Below are positions 25,209 to 35,174 of a DNA stretch of 64,000 bases, piece by piece. The notes beneath the pieces are model-generated. The model was given only the letters and a program-made list of their open reading frames with translations, did no database searches and was not told the DNA's origin. Positions within the stretch are counted from its first letter, which is position 1. Each line of letters opens with the position of its first letter. Both the position numbers and the translations under genes were made by a program. Source of the stretch: Spirochaetaceae bacterium (GTDB taxonomy: Bacteria > Spirochaetota > Spirochaetia > SZUA-6 > DRHE01); assembly GCA_020353535.1 (NCBI GenBank), contig CP070696.1:3944104-4008103 (forward strand), in the 5' to 3' direction.

Positions 25209-26195
25209 TTATCTCAAAGTATTGTACAGTTCCACGGGATCCCGGTAGAAGCCCACCCGCAGCGCTCTGCTCAGCTTCTGGGTGAGCGTCCAATTCCAGG
25301 TGGGGTCCAAACCGGTCTGTGCCGCCATGCGCACGATACGATCGTTCGCTTCCCGGACTGCCCTGCCTCCATCGGCCAGCAGATGCTGAAGCGCCGCCCC
25401 GTAGGCCCGGTCGGGAAGATTTCGAGCCTTGTCGAACTCCTGAGGTTTCTTGCGCAGCCTCTGCAGAAGATCCTGCGGATCCATCACCGGAAGTTTGCCC
25501 AGCCGCAGGGCTTTGAGGGAAAACAGTTGCAAACCCTCTTCCAATACCGCCACCGCGATCTCCCGGCCTTCCACGTAGGACAGGAAATTGCTCAGGGTCG
25601 AATGACACAGGGCTATCGGCAGGGCCAGCAGATTCCAGATGTGCAGGGCATTACGGTAGGGAGACAGCTCATCCACCGACAGGACACCGATGCCTCGAGG
25701 CCGCAGGCAGCCGACGAACTCGCCGAGCTCGGAAGCGGCTTCCAGGATCAGCCAGGGTTGGGGGGAGGAAACTTCGACAAAGCCCGGATCCCACTCCACG
25801 GCTTCCAACAGGCTCAAGCCCTGAACCACGTCGCTTTCCGGAGCAATACAGCGATCCCGAAGCTCGGGCTCGATATTGAGAACAAGCAGCCTCGTATTCT
25901 TGCCCCCGATCCCCTTCCCCGCCCCGCCTGGCTTCAGGCTGGTCAGGCTGGAGGCATGAGCGGCAACCACACCCAGCTCCCCCACCCTGACAATCGAAGA
26001 AGAGCTCAAGCCAAACGATGCGGTTCGCACCCATCCCCAAGGCAGATTCAGGCGAATCTCCTTTCGGCGCTTTAGCACCCTGAGCCGACCATCCACCCCG
26101 ATATCGGGATTCCAGATGACTTCGTGTTTTTCGGCAGCCAGCACACCGGCCAGCACGGCGGCTACCGGGGCATCTCCGATAATGCGCAGCTTCAT
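25209..26195 (-). CDS. Ketopantoate-reductase-like Rossmann protein (divergent)
   Basis: A 328-residue protein whose N-terminus (MKLRIIGDAPVAAVLAGVLA) has the shape of an ApbA/PanE Rossmann fold, but the glycine loop is degenerate (GDAPVA instead of GxGxxG). The C-terminal half is helical, like the ketopantoate-reductase second domain. Catalytic Lys and Asn-type motifs of PanE could not be placed, so NADPH-dependent reductase activity is doubtful. It is 18 bases before the PNP start and has its own promoter (26207-26235). Function not assigned. Confidence 0.55.
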   Translation of the reverse strand: MKLRIIGDAPVAAVLAGVLAAEKHEVIWNPDIGVDGRLRVLKRRKEIRLNLPWGWVRTASFGLSSSSIVRVGELGVVAAHASSLTSLKPGGAGKGIGGKNTRLLVLNIEPELRDRCIAPESDVVQGLSLLEAVEWDPGFVEVSSPQPWLILEAASELGEFVGCLRPRGIGVLSVDELSPYRNALHIWNLLALPIALCHSTLSNFLSYVEGREIAVAVLEEGLQLFSLKALRLGKLPVMDPQDLLQRLRKKPQEFDKARNLPDRAYGAALQHLLADGGRAVREANDRIVRMAAQTGLDPTWNWTLTQKLSRALRVGFYRDPVELYNTLR

Positions 26196-26206
26196 TTTGG
26201 CATCGT

Positions 26207-26235
26207 AGTGTAGCCAACATCTTGTTGAATTTCAA
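26207..26235 (-). promoter_or_regulatory. Sigma-70-type promoter of the Rossmann protein-PNP-helicase unit
   Basis: On the minus strand TTGAAA (26230-26235), a 17-base spacer and TACACT (26207-26212), 11 bases upstream of the ATG, which leaves almost no leader. Confidence 0.5.
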
Positions 26236-26260
26236 TAAATCCATCAGAATGGCAGGCGCA

Positions 26261-27118
26261 ATGGATATCGAGTTCATCAAGCTCCAGGCCTGCGGGAATG
26301 ACTACATCGTCGTGGACACCTTCAAAAATACGATACTCAATCTAAACGCGCTCCCCGATTTGGCGGCGCAGATTACCAGCCGGCGTTTCGGCGTGGGCGC
26401 GGTGGGCCTGCTGTTCATCGCCCAAGGCCGGGAGGAGAAGCTTCGTATGCTTCTCTACGATCCTTACGGCGAGGAAGTTCTCAGCGACGGGTTGGCCCTC
26501 CGCTGTCTGGCCCGCTATGCCTTTGATTCCGGATTGGTCAACACCGAGACCTTCCGGGTACACAGCGGAAATCGTATCGTAGCGGTGGAAGTGCTCGATT
26601 CACAGAACATCCTTTTAGAAGGTGATTCACCCCGTCACTGGCAGCAGGACCAGATCTTGAGTGAACGGATTGGGGAAACCTTTCGCCGCCCGATCAAACT
26701 GGGTTCGATGGAAATAAACTACACGCCTGTGTTTGTCGACGTGCCCCACGCCGTGATTTTTGCCCGGGACTACGGACTCGACTATCCGAATTTGGTCCAG
26801 GAGCTGGAGGATAGCGCCGGCTTTGACGAGGGCACGATGATCTCGATGGTCCGAGTGATCAGCAGGGAAGCCCTGAGTCTACGTACCTGGCAGGTAGGCT
26901 TGGGAGAGATCCTATCCTGCGAATCCGCCGCCTATGCGGCGGTGACCGCGGCGGTGCTCGACGGTCTGGCCGACAGGGCGGTGCGGGTACATCTGGAGGG
27001 AGGCAATCTGCTGGTGGAATGGTCGGAGGAGGACAACCGCTTCTTCGCCTCCGGACCGGTGGAATACGTGTTCATGGGTACCTACTACTACGAGGAGGTG
27101 GAGGAGGATGAAGATTGA
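26261..27118 (+). CDS. DapF-like protein with a missing catalytic cysteine
   Basis: Homologue of diaminopimelate epimerase, which normally uses two cysteines as acid and base. The N-terminal motif is recognisable (KLQACGNDYIVVD) and so is the PHAVIF block. The first catalytic-Cys block, normally CGNGxRC, reads SDGLALRCLARYA: Asp76 replaces the cysteine. The second block reads GLGEILSCESAA: the Cys (220) is kept but the following GTG is lost, and the WER of the family is WQV. The protein is therefore probably not a normal epimerase. Start chosen at 26261 (MDIEF); an ATG at 26249 is also possible. It overlaps the dapL-like gene by 11 bases. Confidence 0.75.
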   Translation: MDIEFIKLQACGNDYIVVDTFKNTILNLNALPDLAAQITSRRFGVGAVGLLFIAQGREEKLRMLLYDPYGEEVLSDGLALRCLARYAFDSGLVNTETFRVHSGNRIVAVEVLDSQNILLEGDSPRHWQQDQILSERIGETFRRPIKLGSMEINYTPVFVDVPHAVIFARDYGLDYPNLVQELEDSAGFDEGTMISMVRVISREALSLRTWQVGLGEILSCESAAYAAVTAAVLDGLADRAVRVHLEGGNLLVEWSEEDNRFFASGPVEYVFMGTYYYEEVEEDED

Positions 27119-28289
27119 TGCATCCCGGCGCCTGAGAGGCATCGGCAGCTACGCATTCGCCGAGGTGGACAAAAAGGTGGATGAGCTGAAAGCCAAAGGT
27201 ATCACTCCGATCGATTTTGGCGTGGGCGATCCCACCGCCCCTACGCCTCAACTAATCCGGCAGGCTGCAGCCACGGGATTGGAGCTGAGAAAATCCAGCG
27301 GCTATCCCAGCTACATCGGGGACCTGCAGTTCAGGGAGACGGTCTCCAGCTGGGTCGAGCGGCGATACGGCCTAAAGGTCGATGCGCAGACGGAGGTTTC
27401 CTCTACGATCGGCTCGAAGGAGGCGGTATTCAACTTCCACGAAGGGATCGTCGATCCCGGCGACATAGTGCTGTGCCCCTCACCGGGATACCCCCCCTAC
27501 ACCCGCGGCACCCTGTTCGCCGAAGGAGTGCCGTACCAGGTGCCGATCCGCAGTACCAACGGATTCTTGGTCGATTTTTCCGAAATTCCCGAGGAGGTGG
27601 CCCGTAAGGCGAAACTGCTGTGGCTCAACTATCCCAACTCCCCTTCGGGAGCCACGGCGGACGAAATTTTCTACCGGGAAGCCGTGGAGTTCGCCCGCAA
27701 GTATGACATCGTCATCGCCTCCGATGAAGCCTACTCGGAAATCTACTTCGAAGAACCCCCGATTTCCATTCTAAATATAGCCAGGGAGGGGGTGCTGGTT
27801 TTCAACTCCCTCTCGAAGCGCTCAGCCATGACCGGCTACCGCATCGGCTGGGTCATGGGAGATGCGGATCTGGTGGCCATCTTCCGCAAGGTTAAGACGA
27901 ACATCGATTCCGGGACGCCCACTTTCATCCAGGATGCCGCTGCGGCGGCGCTGGAGGATGAGGAGCATGTGGAGGGATTCCGGAGGGAGTACCGACAGAA
28001 GAGGGACATCCTCTGTTCCGCCCTGATCGCTGCGGGACTGGAGGATTGTACCCCTGCCGCCACGCTCTACATCTGGCAGCGGGTTCCCGCTGGCATGAGC
28101 TCCCTCGATTTCGCCACCCTGCTGCTGGGCGAGCGAACAGCCATCGTCACCACTCCGGGAAATTGGATCTCCGAGCCTACGGCGGATGGCGAGAATGTCG
28201 GAGAAGGCTACGTGCGCTTCGCCCTGGTGCCGTCTCTCGAAGACACCCATCTGGCGGCGGAGCGCATATCCGCCCTGAAGCTCGCTTGA
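27108..28289 (+). CDS. LL-diaminopimelate aminotransferase-like PLP enzyme
   Basis: Fold-type I class I/II aminotransferase, 393 residues, closest in appearance to LL-DAP or succinyl-DAP aminotransferases. Visible: DFGVGDPTAPTP, substrate-loop SGYPSYIGDLQFRE, LNYPNSPSGAT (PLP Asn), ASDEAYSEIYFE (PLP Asp and Tyr), and the Schiff-base Lys in NSLSKRSAMTGYRIGW. The start at 27108 sits behind GGAGGTGGAGGAGG within the dapF-like gene. With asd elsewhere in the window it would supply the lysine or DAP branch, although the exact substrate cannot be fixed by eye. Confidence 0.8.
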   Translation: MKIDASRRLRGIGSYAFAEVDKKVDELKAKGITPIDFGVGDPTAPTPQLIRQAAATGLELRKSSGYPSYIGDLQFRETVSSWVERRYGLKVDAQTEVSSTIGSKEAVFNFHEGIVDPGDIVLCPSPGYPPYTRGTLFAEGVPYQVPIRSTNGFLVDFSEIPEEVARKAKLLWLNYPNSPSGATADEIFYREAVEFARKYDIVIASDEAYSEIYFEEPPISILNIAREGVLVFNSLSKRSAMTGYRIGWVMGDADLVAIFRKVKTNIDSGTPTFIQDAAAAALEDEEHVEGFRREYRQKRDILCSALIAAGLEDCTPAATLYIWQRVPAGMSSLDFATLLLGERTAIVTTPGNWISEPTADGENVGEGYVRFALVPSLEDTHLAAERISALKLA

Positions 28290-28297
28290 ACACGGCT

Positions 28298-28762
28298 ATG
28301 GACAAGTTCTTCGACAGGCTCGGCGATCTGCTTGAATCCCTCCTCGATCTCGGTCGCGGAGGACAGTCCTCCGGCTCCTACGATCCGAGGGATCCGGACA
28401 TGCGGGAAGCCATCGAAGAGCTGGACGAGTATCTCAAATCCGGAGGATTTGATGCAGGAGAATTCGCGTCCGCGGGAGCTGAGAATCGTTCCCGGAGCCG
28501 GCGTGCTACCGAGGAGGAACAACGTTTCACTGCGGCGGGAGCTGCGGATGAGAATCTACGAAGAGACTATGCCACCCTGGAAGTTTCATTCGCCGCTCCT
28601 TTTACCGAGGTGCGAAAATCGTACAAACGGCTGCTGCACAAATACCATCCGGATCGCTTCAGCGGTGACGGGGAAAAACAGGCTCTGGCCAACGAGGTGA
28701 CCCAGCGTTTGAACGAAGCCTTCGCTCGCATAGAGAAGCGATACAGAAAACGATCGAGATGA
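28298..28762 (+). CDS. J-domain (DnaJ-like) protein
   Basis: A 154-residue protein with an acidic, low-complexity N-terminal half and a C-terminal J domain (about residues 88-150: DYATLEVSFAAPFTEVRKSY, then the HPD tripeptide in KYHPDRF). No Gly/Phe or zinc region, so it is a type III J protein that could direct DnaK to a specific partner. The ATG lies eight bases after the aminotransferase stop; no clear Shine-Dalgarno. Confidence 0.85.
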   Translation: MDKFFDRLGDLLESLLDLGRGGQSSGSYDPRDPDMREAIEELDEYLKSGGFDAGEFASAGAENRSRSRRATEEEQRFTAAGAADENLRRDYATLEVSFAAPFTEVRKSYKRLLHKYHPDRFSGDGEKQALANEVTQRLNEAFARIEKRYRKRSR

Positions 28763-28795
28763 GCCCGGCATAGGGATGCCAAAATAGAATACATG

Positions 28796-28804
28796 TGATA
28801 TAAT
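28796..28804 (+). promoter_or_regulatory. Extended -10 promoter giving a near-leaderless mRNA
   Basis: TGATATAAT, an extended -10 (TGn plus TATAAT at 28799-28804) without a recognisable -35. The following start codon is at 28815, only ten bases further on, so transcription from here would begin almost at the ATG. Confidence 0.5.
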
Positions 28805-28814
28805 AAAAAAAAGA

Positions 28815-29945
28815 ATGATTGTACCAGCCCTGATCGCCACAGCTCTTTCCCTGGGCCTCGCTCTCCTGCTGATTCCCACCATCCGACGCATGGCCCACCG
28901 ATTCAAGTGGTACGATCTTCCCAACAATCGCAAGATCCATACAGGTTTGATCCCCCGGCTCGGCGGTCCCGGAATGTACCTGTCCTTCGTAGCCGCGGCC
29001 CTCCTGGCCCCGCTTCTGGTCACGCTGGTAACCGGCGGCTCACTTCGGCCTCGCTACAACTTGGGCATTGTTCCTTTTCTCCTCGGTATTACCCTGATCC
29101 ATACCATAGGCCTGATCGACGATTTTCACAATCTCAAGGCCCTGTTGAAGTTTTTCATCCAAATTCTGGCCGCCGCCATCATCACCTCCGGCGGTTTTCT
29201 CATTCGCTCCCTCACCCTGCCCTATCTGGGCACCGTCCCTCTTGGGCTGCTGGCCTATCCTATTACCGTGTTGTGGATTGTGGGAATCAGCAATGCCATC
29301 AACCTGATCGACGGGACGGACGGTTTGGCCGGCGGGATCAGCGGCTTTGCCGCCCTATCCATGGGAATCATCTCCCTGCTGCAGGGAGCCGTACTCACAT
29401 CGGTGCTCTGTTTCGCCCTGTTCGGAGCCATCGCCGGATTTCTGGTATTCAACTATCCTCCGGCAAAGATCTTCATGGGAGATTCGGGCAGCCTGTTCCT
29501 GGGCGCTTGTTTGGCCAGTATCCCGCTTGCCGGAGGCATCTCCAAAATCTCCGCCTTCGGCACCCTCCTGGTCCCGGTGACCCTGCTTACCATTCCAATT
29601 CTGGACATGATCACGTCGGTGATACGGCGACTGCGCAATAAGATGCCGATCATTCATCCTGACAAAGAGCACATTCACCACAAGCTCCTCGACATGGGTC
29701 TGAACCCGTGGCAGATCCTCTGGGTACTCTATGGATTCAGCATATACCTGAGTGTCGTAGCCATCACCTCGGTGATTCTGCCGGAGGAAGTCAACGTCTA
29801 CCTGATTCTGGTGGTGTGGGCAGGCAGTCTGTTGGGATACGGACTGCTTTACTTCATGAACACGAGGAAACGATCCGTCAATTCCGTAGAGGCGGAAGAT
29901 GAGGATCAAAGCCCATCAGCCCGGGGCTTTCCGAAAAGCGGGTAG
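28815..29945 (+). CDS. Undecaprenyl-phosphate sugar-1-phosphate transferase (WecA/TagO/MraY family)
   Basis: Integral membrane enzyme that starts glycan chains by moving a HexNAc-1-phosphate from UDP-sugar to undecaprenyl phosphate. About ten or eleven membrane helices. Motifs: GLIDDFHN (Mg-binding Asp pair), [18 protein letters not shown] (catalytic), [12 protein letters not shown], and the HIHH carbohydrate-recognition motif near residue 288, which favours the WecA/TagO group over MraY. 376 residues. No Shine-Dalgarno is seen (only A-rich sequence). The last 30 bases overlap the MCP gene on the opposite strand. Confidence 0.92.
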   Translation: MIVPALIATALSLGLALLLIPTIRRMAHRFKWYDLPNNRKIHTGLIPRLGGPGMYLSFVAAALLAPLLVTLVTGGSLRPRYNLGIVPFLLGITLIHTIGLIDDFHNLKALLKFFIQILAAAIITSGGFLIRSLTLPYLGTVPLGLLAYPITVLWIVGISNAINLIDGTDGLAGGISGFAALSMGIISLLQGAVLTSVLCFALFGAIAGFLVFNYPPAKIFMGDSGSLFLGACLASIPLAGGISKISAFGTLLVPVTLLTIPILDMITSVIRRLRNKMPIIHPDKEHIHHKLLDMGLNPWQILWVLYGFSIYLSVVAITSVILPEEVNVYLILVVWAGSLLGYGLLYFMNTRKRSVNSVEAEDEDQSPSARGFPKSG

Positions 29946-31427
29946 CTGCAACCTGGCTTGAGATCCGATCCCCTCGACGATACCCGTCAAACGTTCGGCA
30001 CTTTCCCTCAAGCGTTGAAAGGCACGAACGATGCTGTCCGTATTGTTCAAGCTTTCAAGGCTCAAATTCATAATAGAATCGATGGAGTTGTTCACCCGGT
30101 CCACGCTGCCGGCGGCGCTCTCCGCTTTCCGAACCACATCTCCTGTGGTTTCGGCGATGTTAAGGATGCCCCGCTGAATCGAACCGATGGCCAGATTGTT
30201 TTCATTGCTGCGACTGGAGATCCGTCCGACGGTCTCACGAATCGACTGTACCAATTCTGAAATTTCGGCGGCTGCCCGAGCACTGCGATCAGCCAACTTC
30301 TGCACCTCCATGGCCACCACGCTGAATCCTCTGCCGAACTCTCCGGCTCGGGCCGCCTCGATCGAGGCGTTTAAGGCCAAGAGGTCCGTTTGATCGGCGA
30401 TGTCACCGATCAGGGCTGTAATCTCCTCGATGCGGGTGGTCTTCTCCTCCAGGAGCTTGATGTCATCCGCGCCTTTGAAGATCGCCGCCGAAGAGCTCTG
30501 GATGTCGCTTCCGCTCTCCGTAGCAGCCTGATGGTTATTCCGGGCGTGGTCGCACACATTCTGTATGGCCGAGACGATTTCGCTGAATCCCGTGGTGGCG
30601 TCCTCCAATAGATCCGCCTGCCGGTTTTCCGATTCATACACAATGTTGGTGATCCCCTCCATCTCCACACAGGAGTGCAGAATGCCGATGGCATGGTCCT
30701 CTATCTGTGCCAATGCTGACTTCAAGACATCCAATTGACGCAGCTGACCCGCGATCTCTCCGAGCTCGTCGCTGCGGTTCTCCGGCAGAGAGGATTCACC
30801 CTGCGAGGCCCCCCGCCGGCTCGAGCGGCTGAAACTGATAAGGGCTTTGTAATCCCTGGCCAGATTGGGAAGGTAGAAGAAGAAGTAGAGAACGACCACG
30901 GCGGTTCCGGCCACGACCAGGGCGGCGAAGAAAACTATCAGCAGCGTGACCAATCGCCCCCGGAAGCGCTCAACCCGGAGGTTGTACTCTCCCAGATTAT
31001 CGATAAAGTGAAATCCTGCAGTCATGAACTCCTGCAGAGCCGTGCGTCCCGCAGCACCGCTCTGCTCCAAGCGCGGCAACAGCGTCTGGCTGTCTTGGAG
31101 AAAGCGGCCGCGAATCTCCGCAAACCTGCGGGAAAAATCCTCAGGAAGATAGAAACTGCCCAGCATCTCCTGTTCGAGCAGCTTCCCGAACTCCCGGTAC
31201 TGGAGTTGCAGCCTGGCCAGGTTCTCCGCCGACGGGGCTCCGAGCTGAGCCGTGGCGTATTGAATCAGTTCCCCGGCTCCGGCGCGCAGTTCTGCCACGG
31301 TCAGGTTCTGGGCGCTGGCGAGCTTGTCGACCGTAATTGTCACGACGAAGGTAAAGATCATCAGAATGAGTACCAGGATCAGGATACCGTATCCCCATAC
31401 CACCCGACTCAATATGGATTTTTTCAT
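29916..31427 (-). CDS. Methyl-accepting chemotaxis protein
   Basis: A 503-residue receptor: membrane helix at about 12-34, a periplasmic helical sensor domain of about 125 residues, a second helix at about 160-187, a weak HAMP-like linker, and the cytoplasmic signalling coiled coil. The conserved hairpin tip reads [20 protein letters not shown] and [19 protein letters not shown]. No CheR-tether pentapeptide at the C-terminus. It is the last gene of the murG-holB-NtrBC run and overlaps the sigma-54 activator by four bases, so receptor and regulator are translated together. Confidence 0.95.
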   Translation of the reverse strand: MKKSILSRVVWGYGILILVLILMIFTFVVTITVDKLASAQNLTVAELRAGAGELIQYATAQLGAPSAENLARLQLQYREFGKLLEQEMLGSFYLPEDFSRRFAEIRGRFLQDSQTLLPRLEQSGAAGRTALQEFMTAGFHFIDNLGEYNLRVERFRGRLVTLLIVFFAALVVAGTAVVVLYFFFYLPNLARDYKALISFSRSSRRGASQGESSLPENRSDELGEIAGQLRQLDVLKSALAQIEDHAIGILHSCVEMEGITNIVYESENRQADLLEDATTGFSEIVSAIQNVCDHARNNHQAATESGSDIQSSSAAIFKGADDIKLLEEKTTRIEEITALIGDIADQTDLLALNASIEAARAGEFGRGFSVVAMEVQKLADRSARAAAEISELVQSIRETVGRISSRSNENNLAIGSIQRGILNIAETTGDVVRKAESAAGSVDRVNNSIDSIMNLSLESLNNTDSIVRAFQRLRESAERLTGIVEGIGSQARLQLPAFRKAPG

Positions 31428-32767
31428 AATCCGTACTCCTGTAGCTTTCGGTGCAGTGTCTTTCTCCCGATCCCGAGCACCTCGGCAGCTTTGCTCTTGT
31501 TGCCGTTCTGCTGGATCAATGTCGCTCGGATAGCCTCCCGCTCGATGTCCGCCAGGCTCGAACCCGTACTGATCCTCAAGTACTCCTGATCGGATTCGTC
31601 GTGGATGTGGGGCGGAAGGTCCTCTGCGGTAATGATGTTGGATTTGCTCATCACTACCGCACTCTCGATACAGTTGCGCAGCTCCCGCACATTTCCGGGC
31701 CAGGGGTAGTTGTACAGGATCATGCGGGCCTTGGGCTCGATGGCTTCGATACCCTTCCTATTCTCCTCGGAGAACTCCTTGACAAAGGCGGCCATGAGCA
31801 GGGGAATGTCCTCCTTGCGTTCCCGCAGGGGCGGAATGTGGATATTCACGACGTTGAGACGGTAGTACAGGTCCTCCCGGAACTCCCCCTGCTCGATGGC
31901 AGATTTGAGCTCCCGGTTGGTGGCGGCGATGATCCGTACATCCACCTCTATGGTCTCTTCCCCGCCTACCCGCTCGAAAGTTTTGTCCTCCAAGACCCGC
32001 AGCAGTTTTATCTGTACGTTCTGGCTGATCTCCCCGATTTCATCCAGAAAGACGGTCCCCAGGTGGGCGAGCTCGAAACGCCCTCGTTTGCGGGCCACCG
32101 CTCCGGTGAAGGACCCCCGTTCATGGCCGAAAAGCTCGCTCTCCAGCAATGTTTCGGTAAGAGCGGCGCAATGTACCTTGATCAGCGGCTTTTCTCTTCG
32201 CGCCGAGTTGTAATGGAGGGCATCGGCGATCATTTCCTTTCCAACCCCGCTTTCACCGGTTATCAAAACCGAGGCGCGGCTTGGGGCCACCTGCTGAACG
32301 ACCTCGAAGATCTTCTTCATAGACTCGCTCTTGCCGATGATGTTGGAAAACTGATGCCTTTTCTGCAGCTCCTCCTGCAGAGCCCGATGCTGAAGCATCA
32401 GCTCCCTTGCCGACAGAGCCCGCTGCACCAGCAGGGAGAGGCGATCCATGTTCACGGGTTTGGTGAGGTAGTCGTAGGCTCCGTTCTTCATAGCCTGGAC
32501 CGCATTCTCGATCGTTCCATGACCGGTGAGGATGATCACCGGCAGGTTTGGAGACATGCCGGTGGCTTTCTGCAACACCTCCTCCCCGGAGAGATTGGGC
32601 ATCTTCAAATCCGTGATCACCAGATCGATACCCCCCCCGTCCAGTTTTTGCACCGCCTCCTTGCCGTCGCAGGCAAGAAGAACCTTGTATCCGTCCATCT
32701 CCAGCACCTTGCCCAGACCTTCCCGGATGTTCTTTTCATCATCGACGACCAGAATGTTATAGTTCAT
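31424..32767 (-). CDS. NtrC-family sigma-54 response regulator
   Basis: 447 residues in the order receiver (1-120, phosphorylation site Asp53 in LVITDLKMP), AAA+ domain (140-375) and Fis-type helix-turn-helix (about 405-445, [17 protein letters not shown]). Walker A is GESGVGKE; the sigma-54 contact loop reads GSFTGA at 218-223, a tolerated variant of GAFTGA. The cognate kinase is directly upstream (ATGA overlap). It is the only sigma-54 activator in the window and a candidate to drive the -24/-12 promoter at 20616-20633. Confidence 0.95.
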   Translation of the reverse strand: MNYNILVVDDEKNIREGLGKVLEMDGYKVLLACDGKEAVQKLDGGGIDLVITDLKMPNLSGEEVLQKATGMSPNLPVIILTGHGTIENAVQAMKNGAYDYLTKPVNMDRLSLLVQRALSARELMLQHRALQEELQKRHQFSNIIGKSESMKKIFEVVQQVAPSRASVLITGESGVGKEMIADALHYNSARREKPLIKVHCAALTETLLESELFGHERGSFTGAVARKRGRFELAHLGTVFLDEIGEISQNVQIKLLRVLEDKTFERVGGEETIEVDVRIIAATNRELKSAIEQGEFREDLYYRLNVVNIHIPPLRERKEDIPLLMAAFVKEFSEENRKGIEAIEPKARMILYNYPWPGNVRELRNCIESAVVMSKSNIITAEDLPPHIHDESDQEYLRISTGSSLADIEREAIRATLIQQNGNKSKAAEVLGIGRKTLHRKLQEYGL

Positions 32768-33930
32768 GGCGCTCCCTCGCTGTAACTGATCAGCCGCTTC
32801 TCCTTCTGCGGGATAGGGAAGCTCAGGGTGATTGTGGTACCCTCTCCCACCTTGGAATTGACCTCGATATCTCCCAGGTGCTCTTTGACGATCTTGTATA
32901 CCAACGTGAGACCCAGACCGGAGCCGAAGTCCTTGGTTGTGAAGTAGGGTTCGAAGATCTTGTCCATATTCTCTTCAGGGATTCCCACCCCGGTATCACC
33001 GATCTGCAGGTGCAGCTCATTGCCCCTCTGCATCGTGCGCACGCGCAGCTGCCCCCCCTCCGGCATGGCGGAGATCGCGTTTTTGAGCAGGTTAAGCACC
33101 GCCTGTTTCATGTAGCGTTCGTCCATGAGGATCTGCGGGCTCGACTTCGTTAGTTCGCTCTCCAGGGTGATTCCCGCCTCGGCGAGCTCGGGCTTCATGA
33201 ACTCCAGAAGCTCCTGTATCACCCGGTTCAGGTCATCATAACTCAGTTCGGCATTCATCGGCCGGACGGTGAACAGAAAATCCATGACGATGCGATTGAG
33301 ACGGTCCACCTCCTCTTTGATGATGTGAAGATTTTCCATCACCTTGCGCGTCTCGATCTGCTTTTTACCGTTCATCTCCTTCTTCATCAGCTCGAGATGG
33401 ATGCCGATGGATCCCAGCGGATTTTTTATCTCGTGGGCGACGCCGGCTGTCAGGGTGGTGAGGGCGGCAAGACTCTCGGCCCGGCGCAGACGAGCCTCTC
33501 TGGCTCGCTTGTCCGTAACATCTTCTATATGGATTACGTTGCCGGTGATCCAACCCTGCCGTACAAGGGGCATGATGCTCAAGGAGAGGATGCGGCTGTA
33601 GCCGTTTCCCAGGGTGAACTCCCTGTCGAGCACTCGATCCAGGCCGCGGAGATTCTTTGTGAAGAACTCTCTGATCTCCTCATCGGCAATCGCCTCACCA
33701 AGGGGTTTCTCAATGAGCTCTTCGCTGGTGAAAGGAAGCATGCGCTCGGCGGATTTGTTCACCATGAGGATCCTGTCCTCCCGATCGGTTACCAGAACTC
33801 CGTCACTCATTGATTCCATCACCATTTCCAACAGTTCGTTTTCTCCAGCGATATCGGAAACGAGCTTGCGGATCTGGCTGCGATCCATCTTCTCGATCTT
33901 TTCCAGCGCTCTCTGCAGGAATCGTCTCAT
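32764..33930 (-). CDS. Cytoplasmic PAS-domain histidine kinase (NtrB type)
   Basis: A 388-residue kinase with no membrane helix: a PAS domain at about 35-137, phospho-acceptor His166 in AGVAHEIKNPLGS, and a HATPase domain with the N box (LLKNAISAM), G1 (GDTGVGIP), F box (FEPYFTTK) and G2 (GSGLGLTLV). Probable partner of the sigma-54 regulator that follows with an ATGA overlap. Its signal must be intracellular or relayed, perhaps through the neighbouring MCP. Confidence 0.95.
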   Translation of the reverse strand: MRRFLQRALEKIEKMDRSQIRKLVSDIAGENELLEMVMESMSDGVLVTDREDRILMVNKSAERMLPFTSEELIEKPLGEAIADEEIREFFTKNLRGLDRVLDREFTLGNGYSRILSLSIMPLVRQGWITGNVIHIEDVTDKRAREARLRRAESLAALTTLTAGVAHEIKNPLGSIGIHLELMKKEMNGKKQIETRKVMENLHIIKEEVDRLNRIVMDFLFTVRPMNAELSYDDLNRVIQELLEFMKPELAEAGITLESELTKSSPQILMDERYMKQAVLNLLKNAISAMPEGGQLRVRTMQRGNELHLQIGDTGVGIPEENMDKIFEPYFTTKDFGSGLGLTLVYKIVKEHLGDIEVNSKVGEGTTITLSFPIPQKEKRLISYSEGAP

Positions 33931-35174
33931 CGGGTCGTCCTCAACGTATAGTACAGACTCTCCAAGGTGAGACCCGGCTGCTGGTTAAAAGTGAGAAAGG
34001 CTGAGCTGTGCCGGCGGATCACACGATTCCAGCGCCTGAGAAGAAAGGGATTCAAGGCTTGCTCCCGAAGCAGGACCATCAGCTGGCGCAGGATCTCCTC
34101 CAGAAAGGACGCGACAAAACCCCGGGCCGTCTTGGCTGCCAGGTTGTTCTCTATTTCAGACAGTATATCCTCCGACGGCAGATCCTCCTCTTTGCTCAGG
34201 GCCGATTGAATAAAACGGCGAGCCAGATTTTCCAACTGCGCGGGATTGACGTCCTTCCAGTACAGGAAGTATTCCCGCAGATCCCGGTACCCCTCGCTCT
34301 GTTCATGAAAAATCCGCCGGAGCACCTCCATTTGCTCACTCAGATTTCGCTCCCCGAACAGGTAGGGCCGCAGCCGCGAACGTACCGTTGGAATTATGGC
34401 GCTGCGGCGGGGGGTGATCAGGATCAGGAAGCTGTCCTGAGGGGGCTCTTCCAGAAGCTTTAGCAGGTAGTTGCTGGAAGAATCGTACATCCGGTCCGCA
34501 CTCTCCAGAATCACGATTTTGGTCCCCGAACGGGTTCCTGACCCTCTTGTCGCTGAGGATACCTCTCCGGCCAGGGCGGTCATATGCAGCCAGGAAGAAG
34601 CCCTCCTGAGCTGGTTGATCGGCACGTTTTCAGGGCTCAACGCCTTCGACAGGGTCTGAGACAGAGCCACGACCCTCTCCAGCCGCTCCTCCAGCCTCTC
34701 GTAACTTACAACCTGCTCTCCGGGAAACATTGGTTCAAAGGTATCGAGATGCTCCTCGACTTCGGCCAGCGCCGCTTCAATCCGCCGAATCTTGGATTCC
34801 TCCCCCTCCCAGAGAATGGGATCAAAACGACGGGTGAGTTTGCGTACAGCCCGGACGAACAAATATTGCGCTGATAGGCGCCGAGTACGCCGCAGAACAT
34901 CCGCCGCCGCCGCGATTTCCAGGTCGAAGTAGCGCCAGCCCAGCAGAAGGGTGTTGGGGTGAACAAGCAGACGCTGTTTGCGGCAGGCCGCACAGCTGCA
35001 GTTCCAGCTACCCTGCTGAGCGCAGGTTAGAACCCTGGCAGCCTCGAGAGCGGTAGAAAGCTTGCCCGTGAAGGGAGAACCATAAAACAGGACCGAAGCG
35101 GGGAAGCTGCCAGCCTGCAGCTCCTGCTGCAGCATCTGCACGATCGATGCCTGCCCAATTATATTTTCAAACAT
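33927..35174 (-). CDS. holB: DNA polymerase III delta'-like clamp-loader subunit
   Basis: A 415-residue AAA+ protein. The N-terminus is MFENIIGQASIVQMLQQE; the P-loop is degenerate (GSPFTGKL, Leu in place of Ser/Thr), as expected of delta'. Four cysteines (51, 59, 61, 64) form the clamp-loader zinc module. The sensor block SSNYLLKLLEEPPQDSFLIL is typical. It carries an insert of about 100 residues (85-185), longer than E. coli HolB. Overlaps cvpA by eight bases and the kinase by four. Confidence 0.88.
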   Translation of the reverse strand: MFENIIGQASIVQMLQQELQAGSFPASVLFYGSPFTGKLSTALEAARVLTCAQQGSWNCSCAACRKQRLLVHPNTLLLGWRYFDLEIAAAADVLRRTRRLSAQYLFVRAVRKLTRRFDPILWEGEESKIRRIEAALAEVEEHLDTFEPMFPGEQVVSYERLEERLERVVALSQTLSKALSPENVPINQLRRASSWLHMTALAGEVSSATRGSGTRSGTKIVILESADRMYDSSSNYLLKLLEEPPQDSFLILITPRRSAIIPTVRSRLRPYLFGERNLSEQMEVLRRIFHEQSEGYRDLREYFLYWKDVNPAQLENLARRFIQSALSKEEDLPSEDILSEIENNLAAKTARGFVASFLEEILRQLMVLLREQALNPFLLRRWNRVIRRHSSAFLTFNQQPGLTLESLYYTLRTTR

